Shown here: positions 1-7,022 of the stretch, in pieces
Numbering within the stretch: the stretch's first letter is position 1
Layout of the letters: every line of letters starts with the position of its first letter
Source of the DNA: JBDKFK01 sp039798745
Lineage (GTDB): Bacteria > Patescibacteriota > Microgenomatia > UBA1406 > GWC2-37-13
NCBI GenBank assembly: GCA_039798745.1
Contig: JBDKFK010000022.1
Coordinates: forward strand, 1 to 27,156
Direction: 5' to 3'
Length of the DNA stretch: 27,156 nucleotides
Made by a program: the position numbers and the translations under genes
Notes under the pieces: model-generated
What the model was told of the DNA's origin: nothing
The model's input: the letters and a program-made list of their open reading frames with translations, nothing else
Database searches by the model: none

Positions 1-523
1 CTCCACCACCACCCCCACCATTTACGGTTATAACAGCGGTATCGTTTGCGCTACACACAATTATGTTTGTTGCGTTGATATCATTTTTTACGATTTTCGA
101 TGTGTCGTTGGCGTTAAGGTCGCAGTAAAATGTGAGATTGGCAGATGAGGCATTCTGCAACACTGTAAACGTAATAGTAGCCAGCGTTCCTGATCCAGTG
201 CGTGAAGTTGCAGGATCTGTGACTACTCCCCAGATAGATACTTTACCAGAGGCTATATTACTGGTGACATAAGGAAAATAGGTACCTTCAGTTACAGAAG
301 TTGCCGTAAATTTACTGGCATCATAGAGGACATATGAATCTGTGCCCGATACTTCTTCGCTTCCCGCGTCTACATTGACCTGAACCTGAAAGGTATCTCC
401 CTGATTCACCGTTTTTGATGTCGGACTGAACTTTAATGATGCTGCTTCGGCAGCCTGTACTCCGGTCATAAGTATGAACAGAGTCAGGATTGTCGATGAT
501 AGTACTATTCCTCTTTTTTTCAT
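1..523 (-). CDS. Secreted cohesin-domain protein, C-terminus outside window
   Basis: The reading frame is open from an ATG at 523 to the window edge (174 codons), so this is a partial gene. Residues 1 to about 27 form a classic signal peptide (MKKR, a hydrophobic core, then GVQAAEA). Residues about 28-165 read as a cohesin-like beta-sandwich: an opening LKFSPTSKTVNQGDTFQVQV, then a YVLYDASKF segment and a GTLATITFTV segment, as in type I/II cohesins that bind dockerins or act as adhesin modules. The last visible codons are a Gly run, probably the start of a flexible linker. It is the last visible gene of the minus-strand surface-protein cluster and follows the 560-1162 gene after 36 bp. Start choice is supported by an AGGAGA site 10 nt upstream. 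Export is well supported; the binding partner is unknown. Confidence 0.85.
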   Translation of the reverse strand, partial: MKKRGIVLSSTILTLFILMTGVQAAEAASLKFSPTSKTVNQGDTFQVQVNVDAGSEEVSGTDSYVLYDASKFTATSVTEGTYFPYVTSNIASGKVSIWGVVTDPATSRTGSGTLATITFTVLQNASSANLTFYCDLNANDTSKIVKNDINATNIIVCSANDTAVITVNGGGGGG

Positions 524-533
524 GTTATATATG

Positions 534-539
534 TCTCCT
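534..539 (-). promoter_or_regulatory. Shine-Dalgarno site for the gene starting at 523
   Basis: AGGAGA on the minus strand lies 10 nt before the ATG at 523. It is notable because most genes here that begin a transcription unit have no such site. It fits an internal operon gene translated from a mRNA started further upstream. Confidence 0.6.
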
Positions 540-559
540 GCGATATAGGTATGCAAATG

Positions 560-1162
560 TTATTGAATTTCCAGCTCTATTGCATTAAGAGCAGGTATTA
601 TAATTTCCGCTTTGTTATCAACCAGCTTCGATTTTTCATGACCCTGAATTCCCATCAGCTCTACCGACGTTTTACCACTGGCCTTTGCCTTCATTTTAAC
701 GGTGATAAGTATATCGCCGGTAAACACTGCGGGCGCATTAACCGTAAGCAACTTTGTTGCCGTTAAGGATAAATAGGTAGGATTTTTGAATGTGAATAGC
801 TGAAACTCTTTTTTCGCGGACTCTGCCGACACGACTTCGAGTTTCTCCGGATCATAGCCTAAAAGGGCATCGAATCCGTTTATATCGCTTCCGTTTGAAT
901 CTGCTGCTACAGTAAGTATTACTTCGTCCCCTACCTCGTAGGTTGATTTGCCTGCATTGGCAAGCATTAACCGGGCAGAATCAGCCTGCGCATCTGTGCC
1001 CTGATCAGTGTTTTTCATTGTGACGTCTTTATTATTCTTTGGGTAGAGGCCTGCGCTTCGCTGAGAAAGCAGATACATACCTATACCAAAGAACACTATG
1101 AAGACAACTACCATTACCATATTCAGCACATGGTGCTTGTGGTCTTCGTAAACATTTCCCAT
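560..1162 (-). CDS. Membrane-anchored cohesin-like surface protein
   Basis: 200 aa. Residues about 14-33 (VMVVVFIVFFGIGMYLL) form one transmembrane anchor after a short His-containing cytoplasmic tail. Residues about 65-200 are a single cohesin-like domain with the usual landmarks: STYEVGDEVILTV near its start, then INGFDALLGYDPEKLEVV, then GDILITVKMKAKASGKTSVE near the end. There is no dockerin and no linker, so it could serve as an anchored acceptor for dockerin-bearing proteins encoded upstream. I see no Shine-Dalgarno site before the ATG. The gap to the upstream gene (stop at 1260) is 97 bp and AT-rich, and a TTGACT at 1209-1214 could be a -35 box for its own promoter. The domain call rests on reading the fold pattern; the anchor is clear. 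Confidence 0.8.
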   Translation of the reverse strand: MGNVYEDHKHHVLNMVMVVVFIVFFGIGMYLLSQRSAGLYPKNNKDVTMKNTDQGTDAQADSARLMLANAGKSTYEVGDEVILTVAADSNGSDINGFDALLGYDPEKLEVVSAESAKKEFQLFTFKNPTYLSLTATKLLTVNAPAVFTGDILITVKMKAKASGKTSVELMGIQGHEKSKLVDNKAEIIIPALNAIELEIQ

Positions 1163-1259
1163 ACATTTTTATTTAAAAATATTAACAATTAGTTTCTGTA
1201 TTCAATATAGTCAACTTTACTTCTGACTGCAAGCGAAAAATGCAGTCAAAACATTATTC

Positions 1260-2816
1260 TTACAGTTCATCGTACTTTATGCTTAATGATGCGATGAGCA
1301 ATGAATAATCCTGAGAGTCTACGATACCGTCAAGATTAAGATCGGCGGTCGCAACTGACTTAGGATCGGTCGCTCCAAGGCCGGTTCTCAGATAAGCAAT
1401 ATCATACGAATCGACTATACCGTTCTGGTCGGGTAGATCGCCAACCATCTGTAGAATCCCTGAGAAGTCAAGATTGTTATTTCCTGAAGCCAGAGTGATC
1501 GTGCCCACTTCTGAGCATCTATATGTGCCTCCGTATGTTTCGGTAGGAGTACTCTGACAGACTTTTTTCTGTAGATGCTTTGGTCCCTTTATATATACCT
1601 TATAGTTGTTACCTGCAGGTGCGTTGAATCCGCCTGTCGCGGTCCATATACCAGAAGCATCTGAACGGAAGTCAACTATTTTTGAATCTGTAAACTCACG
1701 GCCATTTGGTCCTCCTGCCACAGTTACTTTTACTTTCAGCAGATTGTACCGATCATCAGGTTTCTTAATTATTCCCTGAAACTTAAGTTTCATAGCAAGC
1801 ATTACCGTTGCAGGTGGCTGAGTTGGTGACGATCCGCCGGGTGTTACTGATGGTCCATCGTCAGGCGTGGGTGTGCGGGTTGGTGTATTGGTTACTCCGG
1901 TTTCCGGTGTAGGTGTACGTGTTGGGGTATTTGTTACACCGCTCCCCTGAGTTGGCGTGCGGGTTGGTGTATTGGTCACTCCGCTTCCCTGCGTAGGAGT
2001 ACGTGTTGGGGTATTTGTTACTCCACTACCCTGAGTTGGCGTGCGGGTTGGCGTATTGGTCACTCCGCTTCCCTGCGTAGGAGTTCTTGTCGGCGAAGCA
2101 TTTGATGTGGGAGTGCGGGTTGGTGTACGCGTTGGCGAACCTGTTCTTGTGGGTGTTCTTGTTGGTGAGGCATTTGATGTTGGCGTACGAGTTGGTGTGC
2201 GTGTTGGCGAACCTGTTCTTGTGGGTGTGCGCGTCGGACTAGCTATAGTACCTCCGTCACTTACGGTTATAGGAACCTCAACAAGCGCTGATGTACTGTC
2301 TATTTTGAAAAACTTTCCTCCGGACTCGATGCTGAATGTAGGAGACCCGCTGAATGCCAGCGTTATAATATCTACGTTAGATGTTGCGAGGGTTGTACCT
2401 GCGCTAGTGCGCGATTCTCCTGTTACTTTTACAATGCCGGTTGAGTTTACTGTGCTAAGCGTCGAGTTATCACTCCCCAGGCCTATACTCACGGTGCCAA
2501 AACTTGCGTAGGAAATATCGTTAATTTTATTAGTAGATGACTGATTAAACTTTACCTTAAATTCATATCCTCGTATATTCATTGCAGACGATGCTTTCGC
2601 CATTACTTTGAATGACCCGCCGCTTGTGCTTGTAGTTAATGTAATGCTATCCCCTGCTGCTCTAGAGCCTATTTGTGCCTTAAAAAGCAGATAACTAAGG
2701 ATCATGAACAACGAGACAAAGAATATGAAACCAATAAACACTGCTTTTACCGGATCATTATTCATTACACCATCCATGTGCTCAGTTGCTACATTTTTTT
2801 TCCTGTTACTTTTCAT
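1260..2816 (-). CDS. Anchored cohesin-like / TP-rich linker / dockerin protein
   Basis: 518 aa in four parts. A transmembrane anchor lies at about 24-45 (FIGFIFFVSLFMILSYLLF). A cohesin-like domain spans about 55-190 (GGSFKVMAKASS, then IRGYEFKVKF). A long Thr-Arg-Pro linker at about 195-335 is built from repeats such as GSPTRTPTRTPTSNA and GVTNTPTRTPTQGS. A beta-rich module at about 340-455 (MKLKFQGIIKKP, GPKHLQKKVC) is followed by a C-terminal dockerin-like pair with Ca-binding loops (DLPDQNGIVDSYD and DLNLDGIVDSQD). The module plus dockerin is clearly homologous to the end of the 5228-6496 protein, so the two are paralogues. Carrying a cohesin-like and a dockerin-like domain on one chain would allow head-to-tail assembly. 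No Shine-Dalgarno is visible; it follows the CARDB gene after 28 bp in the same operon. Confidence 0.85.
   Translation of the reverse strand: MKSNRKKNVATEHMDGVMNNDPVKAVFIGFIFFVSLFMILSYLLFKAQIGSRAAGDSITLTTSTSGGSFKVMAKASSAMNIRGYEFKVKFNQSSTNKINDISYASFGTVSIGLGSDNSTLSTVNSTGIVKVTGESRTSAGTTLATSNVDIITLAFSGSPTFSIESGGKFFKIDSTSALVEVPITVSDGGTIASPTRTPTRTGSPTRTPTRTPTSNASPTRTPTRTGSPTRTPTRTPTSNASPTRTPTQGSGVTNTPTRTPTQGSGVTNTPTRTPTQGSGVTNTPTRTPTQGSGVTNTPTRTPTPETGVTNTPTRTPTPDDGPSVTPGGSSPTQPPATVMLAMKLKFQGIIKKPDDRYNLLKVKVTVAGGPNGREFTDSKIVDFRSDASGIWTATGGFNAPAGNNYKVYIKGPKHLQKKVCQSTPTETYGGTYRCSEVGTITLASGNNNLDFSGILQMVGDLPDQNGIVDSYDIAYLRTGLGATDPKSVATADLNLDGIVDSQDYSLLIASLSIKYDEL
1860..2243 (-). repeat. In-frame tandem repeats coding the TP-rich linker
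   Basis: The linker region is repetitive at DNA level. At about 1860-2090 a 42-bp unit (14 codons, GVTNTPTRTPTQGS type) recurs, with alternate copies most alike, giving an 84-bp super-period. At about 2090-2240 a unit of about 72 bp (24 codons, containing SNASPTRTPTRTGSPTRTP) occurs twice. Both lengths are multiples of three, so copy changes keep the frame and would change only stalk length. Confidence 0.75.
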
Positions 2817-2844
2817 AGAACTATGTGCTAAACGTTATGGTTAA

Positions 2845-5220
2845 TCAAAGACCGCCCAATTTTTTGATAATAATGATGCGGTCTTCTGTGCCGACACTCC
2901 CGTTTCCATTAAAGTCGGGATTAACATTATTATTACTATCTGAAGGCAGTGATCCTCCTGCTACCGCCTGGACATAGTAAAAATAATCTTTTGAATCTAT
3001 ACTCGAATTTCCATCTGACTCACCCAGTGTTCTCAATGGTCTCTGACACCACGCATTTTTATTTGCCTGTGAAGGTGTACTGCTGAATGGCACAGAAGCC
3101 AGTGAGCAGCCTATTGGGTTGGCGTATGAAACATTGGACAAATCACCCGATGAATATTTCGTATATGTGCACGAAGTATCGCATGTGTTATCGGATTTAC
3201 ATACACAGTTTGTCGTACCGGGTGTAGGTGTTACCGTAGGCCGGCCGGCAATACATGTACCTCCTTGATCTGGATTCGTCGATGTTTTGCATACAAAACC
3301 TGAGCAACATGTACCAAGGCTTCCCGCTATTCCCGTGCCGCAGAGTCCACCTTCAGTATGGCAGGCTGTTTGCGCGGGACATTTCAGCAATATATCAGAT
3401 CGGCACATTGCGACATACTGAGACTGCGTGGTTGTAGCTGAGTCACGGACTGCCCAGTCGTAGTCTATATCAGTCGCTATCTTAGCTACAAGTGAGGTTG
3501 TACTTGAACCGATCGAAACGTTGGTTATCTCTGTTGGATAGGTAGAGTTTGGAAGGACGAACAACATATCACCGTTCTGTGGTTGATACCATGTATTTGG
3601 TGGGTTTTTGTCGAACTGTATATGTAATGGTCGGCCATATGTATTCCACGATATCTGCACTTTGGTAGGATCTCCGCCGAATCCGCAGGTAAATCTGAGA
3701 TTCTGAGGATTACATGCTGCAGATTGACCCATATTAAATGTCCATGGAGTGCCATTATTGGCTGCCGCGGAAGCTGCGCCTCCGGCACCTGCTGTTATTT
3801 GCCATGTATACGCACCTAACGCGAACGGTGGTTTCACAGAAACGATATCCCCTGATGCAGGATTATCACCCGACTGCCATAGATTGATGCTTGTAGATGT
3901 AGTATTAATATCTGATATCTTTCTCTGCAGTACTACTGCGCCGGCCGAATTTTTGAACGTAAGAAGATACTGGTTAAATCCCCCACTTCCTACATATTTG
4001 CTCCAACTGAAGGTCTGACTTCCGGGTGTCAAGGTGGCACCGCTAACCGGACCGGTCTTATTGAACGGTGTTGCTATACAGTCGGCTTCGGGCGCCTGAT
4101 AAAAGATAGTATAGGTGCCTGAAGGAATGGTATTTGGCATACGTACATTCCAATGCTGTTCAGTCCAGTTAACCTGATACTGCATTAAAGAGTTCGCTGG
4201 TGTGCCGATCGGCTTCATGGCGTTTATTGGCAATCCATTGGCAGTTTCACTGTGAAGCGCTACATAGAACGCCTGAACACTTGCAGAACTTGGAGCTTCG
4301 GTAAGGGTTTTGGTTATGGTACGTGTACCTGTAGCATAGGACTCATATATTCTGTCGGCGGGACTAGGAGGCCATATTATATAACTTATTCTGTATCGTC
4401 CTGTAGGTTTGACCTCATTGGAACATGTAGCAATCGCATTTATCGTGTAAGTTGGTGGCGGTAGTAACGCAGGACAGGTAGCGTTGGAGAAATTGGCTAC
4501 GGGGCCGTTACCGAGAGAGTTTACTCCCCACACTTTGCCGGTTAGCGTCTTGCCTGCAAACGCGTTATTGACATAACTATATGTAACGGGATATGCAAGC
4601 GCGGTTATACCCGTTTTCAGATGATCCGGATTGGTTGCTGTACTTGGATCGTCAATCTGAACGGACGCAGTTGTCGTGTCGCCACCATTGCCCCAGCTTA
4701 GATTAACCTGTATCTGATTCGCAGAATTACGCACACAGGCCATACTTACCGGTGTGGGCGTTCCGGGTAACGCGTTTAAAATAAATGATGCAATTTGGTT
4801 ATCTGTTTCGTTAGACTCGTATATTTGTCCTAATGTATCAATAATAACTCTAAAATTTTTGGCTTCATAACAACTTGTGCCAAATGATGTACACGGGAAT
4901 GAGGTCGACGCACATGCACCGTTACCCGAAGGAACTATCTGGTTCGCTATAGACATAGCCTGGACACTATTACCATTGTTCGTAAGCGACACAGTCATTT
5001 TCGCGTCGGCCAGACCGTTATCGGAGTTACAGTATCTCACTACAAATGTACCAGCTGAGAGATTTCTGATCACATCAAGCGGCTTTAAATTTGGCGAAGG
5101 CCCCATTGTTATGCGCTGAGCCTGAACAGTGCCTGAAGCAGAAACTGCAGCGAGAACTAACGCGAGACACACTACTATTTTTATACCTGAGAATATAAAG
5201 CCTTTTCTAAATCTTTCCAT
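2845..5220 (-). CDS. Large secreted CARDB-like / Cys-rich / dockerin protein
   Basis: About 791 aa. An N-terminal signal segment (IKIVVCLALVLAAVSASG, ending TVQAQ) is followed at about 50-155 by a CARDB-like domain (NLKPLDVIRNLSAGTFVVRY, then IYESNETDNQIASF). Next come several fibronectin-III-like stretches, a Cys-rich block near residues 615-690 (CPAQTACHTEGGLCG and CCSGFVC) interrupted by a short PTVTPTPGTT linker, and a C-terminal dockerin-like pair (SDGNSSIDSKDY and PDFNGNGSVGTED). It is therefore a secreted multidomain protein that could dock onto a cohesin of the same cluster. I place the start at the second ATG (5220), because a GAGGAA site 10 nt upstream, overlapping the end of the previous gene, serves it. 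The ATG at 5238 would overlap that gene by 11 nt and lacks a clear site. Confidence 0.8.
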   Translation of the reverse strand: MERFRKGFIFSGIKIVVCLALVLAAVSASGTVQAQRITMGPSPNLKPLDVIRNLSAGTFVVRYCNSDNGLADAKMTVSLTNNGNSVQAMSIANQIVPSGNGACASTSFPCTSFGTSCYEAKNFRVIIDTLGQIYESNETDNQIASFILNALPGTPTPVSMACVRNSANQIQVNLSWGNGGDTTTASVQIDDPSTATNPDHLKTGITALAYPVTYSYVNNAFAGKTLTGKVWGVNSLGNGPVANFSNATCPALLPPPTYTINAIATCSNEVKPTGRYRISYIIWPPSPADRIYESYATGTRTITKTLTEAPSSASVQAFYVALHSETANGLPINAMKPIGTPANSLMQYQVNWTEQHWNVRMPNTIPSGTYTIFYQAPEADCIATPFNKTGPVSGATLTPGSQTFSWSKYVGSGGFNQYLLTFKNSAGAVVLQRKISDINTTSTSINLWQSGDNPASGDIVSVKPPFALGAYTWQITAGAGGAASAAANNGTPWTFNMGQSAACNPQNLRFTCGFGGDPTKVQISWNTYGRPLHIQFDKNPPNTWYQPQNGDMLFVLPNSTYPTEITNVSIGSSTTSLVAKIATDIDYDWAVRDSATTTQSQYVAMCRSDILLKCPAQTACHTEGGLCGTGIAGSLGTCCSGFVCKTSTNPDQGGTCIAGRPTVTPTPGTTNCVCKSDNTCDTSCTYTKYSSGDLSNVSYANPIGCSLASVPFSSTPSQANKNAWCQRPLRTLGESDGNSSIDSKDYFYYVQAVAGGSLPSDSNNNVNPDFNGNGSVGTEDRIIIIKKLGGL

Positions 5221-5227
5221 GATTGTA

Positions 5228-6496
5228 TTATTCCTCATCTTTCTTTATAGAAAGAGAGGCAATGACTAACGAATAATCCTGAGAATCAACTCTGCCGTCA
5301 TAATTAAGATCCCCTATGAGTTGATTTTTAGCGTCGGTACTGCCAAGGTTGTTTCGTATAAAAGAGATATCATATGAATCTACTACTCCATTCTGATCCG
5401 GCAGATCTCCTACCAGAAGGTATATATTACCGAAATCAAATGTATTGTCACCATTCTTCAGACCTATCAGCCCGTTCGCGCATCTATATGTGCCGGGAGC
5501 TGTCTCTGTGGGACTGGTAACGCATATTTTCTTTTGTAAATGTTTAGGACCCTTCACCAGTACATAATAGTGAGGTCCTACGGGAGCGTTAAAGGCGGTA
5601 TTTCCTGACCATATACCCTGATCGTTTACGTTAAAGGTTACATCCTGTGCAAACTGAGCCAGGGTATCCTGATTTACAAGAGTCACTTTTACGGTAAGCG
5701 GTGTTGAGGTAACAGGTTTACGTACTACTCCCTGAAACTTAAGCGCGATAGCAGCTTTAGCATTGCCTACTGGTCCCGGAGTGGGTGTAGATGACGGAGG
5801 TACGGTTATTGATGGATTAACGGTTACTATTGGCGTTGATGAGGGTTCATTGGTTGGCGTAGACGTAGGTCCTTGAGGTGTAACTGTTGGGGTGCTGGTT
5901 GCGCTCACTGAAACAACAGGGGTAAGCGTTGGTGTTAGCTCACTTGCCGTATAGGTATATGTTCCGGGGACTGTAGCGACAAGATCATATATATATCCTG
6001 CTATCTTACCGACAATTTTTGTCTTTGTTGTATCTACAAGGAGCGTGCCGTTACCCGGGGACCCCCCTTTAAGGACTACTTCCAGCTTAGCTGCTGTAGG
6101 TAGCTCACTCTCCGGGCGTATTATTGAATAAGAAACCCTCGCCGAGGTTGACGCTATAGTTCGGGCTACCTGAGTGAATAGTGACTGATCGTTGCCTGCC
6201 AGTGAAGTCGGCGTTTTGACATCTAGGATCTGGGCGTTGCCTTGTGCAGTTAATGTGAGATCTATGCCTGAAAGTTTTAGTCCCGTGTCTGCGGGCTGAA
6301 TAAATACTACTACGGTGTGTTCTGTCCCTGTCGTAAAGTTGCCTGTTTCGGGAACCATAGTAACATTTACTTTCGGTTGGGTGGCTCTGGACTGGGTAAG
6401 ATAACGGTTAAGATACAGCCATAAGACTGATCCAATAAGAAGGGCAAAAATGAGTAAGAGAGGAACTTTACTATTAGATTTTGAGAATTTGAACAT
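5228..6496 (-). CDS. Anchored cohesin-like / PT linker / dockerin protein
   Basis: 422 aa. A transmembrane anchor lies at about 12-31 (VPLLLIFALLIGSVLWLYL). A cohesin-like domain spans about 40-185 (FTTGTEHTVVVFIQPADTG, LKLSGIDLTLTAQ). A Ser/Thr/Pro linker covers about 190-245, followed by a beta-rich module at about 248-360 (IALKFQGVVRKP, GPKHLQKKIC) and a C-terminal dockerin-like pair (DLPDQNGVVDSYD and DLNYDGRVDSQD). The second half closely matches the 1260-2816 protein, including the Cys-containing PTET segment, so one arose from the other by duplication. It is the first gene of the minus-strand cluster. Its end touches the next gene, which suggests translational coupling. No Shine-Dalgarno is seen before the ATG. 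Confidence 0.85.
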   Translation of the reverse strand: MFKFSKSNSKVPLLLIFALLIGSVLWLYLNRYLTQSRATQPKVNVTMVPETGNFTTGTEHTVVVFIQPADTGLKLSGIDLTLTAQGNAQILDVKTPTSLAGNDQSLFTQVARTIASTSARVSYSIIRPESELPTAAKLEVVLKGGSPGNGTLLVDTTKTKIVGKIAGYIYDLVATVPGTYTYTASELTPTLTPVVSVSATSTPTVTPQGPTSTPTNEPSSTPIVTVNPSITVPPSSTPTPGPVGNAKAAIALKFQGVVRKPVTSTPLTVKVTLVNQDTLAQFAQDVTFNVNDQGIWSGNTAFNAPVGPHYYVLVKGPKHLQKKICVTSPTETAPGTYRCANGLIGLKNGDNTFDFGNIYLLVGDLPDQNGVVDSYDISFIRNNLGSTDAKNQLIGDLNYDGRVDSQDYSLVIASLSIKKDEE

Positions 6497-6543
6497 ATTT
6501 GTTCGGAACTGTGTACAGAAATGCCCTTACATCAGTCTGTCTT

Positions 6544-6573
6544 TTTATATTATTTTATTCAGCTTATTTTCAA
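6544..6573 (-). promoter_or_regulatory. Possible promoter of the surface-protein cluster
   Basis: On the minus strand TTGAAA (6573-6568) and TATAAA (6549-6544) are separated by 18 bp and lie about 50 bp upstream of the 6496 start. Unlike other promoters here it would leave a 5' leader of roughly 40 nt. The area is AT-rich, so a chance match is possible. Confidence 0.45.
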
Positions 6574-6725
6574 CAAACTTCATTATGAAATAAATCAGTC
6601 GCGTTTGCAACTGGAATATTACTATAGATATACATTTTCGCTGTTATGATTATTTTGTCAAAAACTAAAAAAAAGTCAATATCATATTGAAAATTGAGAA
6701 ATGGCTTTACAACAGTGAAATCTAT

Positions 6726-6754
6726 TTGACATTTCAGAATGGGCTATTTATAAT
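6726..6754 (+). promoter_or_regulatory. Consensus sigma-70 promoter, leaderless start
   Basis: TTGACA (6726-6731), a 17-bp spacer and TATAAT (6749-6754) give a perfect consensus promoter. Transcription would begin at about 6761, one base before the ATG at 6762. This fixes the start of the helix-turn-helix gene and implies a leaderless mRNA. Confidence 0.85.
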
Positions 6755-6761
6755 ACAAACT

Positions 6762-6983
6762 ATGTCATTAAAAACAAAATCGAATACGAAGGTATCACTG
6801 GATGACTTACCGGATTTACTTACTATCCGTGAAGTAGCCCAGTTATTGAGAGTCTCCCCTCTTACCATAAAGAGATGGGGTAAAAAAGGAAAGCTTCCTG
6901 CCATACGAATAAATTCACGTGGAGATAGACGCTATAAAAAAGAGGTTGTGACCCGTCTTCTTGGAGTCACTGAGGAAGAATAA
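6762..6983 (+). CDS. MerR/excisionase-type helix-turn-helix DNA-binding protein
   Basis: 73 aa from the ATG at 6762. The core is a winged-helix HTH of the HTH_17/excisionase type: LLTIREVAQLLRVSPLTIKR is the helix-turn-helix, GKLPAIRI the wing, and DRRYKKEVVTRLL the closing helix. Such small proteins act as transcription regulators or as recombination directionality factors; no integrase is nearby, so a regulator is likelier. A longer frame beginning at 6687 exists, but that start would lie upstream of the promoter, so I reject it. The gene is monocistronic and converges on the minus-strand gene ending at 7023. Targets are unknown. Confidence 0.8.
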   Translation: MSLKTKSNTKVSLDDLPDLLTIREVAQLLRVSPLTIKRWGKKGKLPAIRINSRGDRRYKKEVVTRLLGVTEEE

Positions 6984-7022
6984 TCTCTTCATACAAGAGT
7001 TATCTTCTGGCTATTCTTCCTA

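Noticed and set aside
2041..2511. Plus-strand frame of 156 codons opposite the surface protein
   Set aside because: It is the antisense shadow of the TRTPT repeats (a repetitive GVRVGVLV pattern) in a well-supported minus-strand gene.
6687..6761. Upstream extension of the helix-turn-helix gene
   Set aside because: This start lies before the consensus promoter, and the extra residues do not fit the domain.
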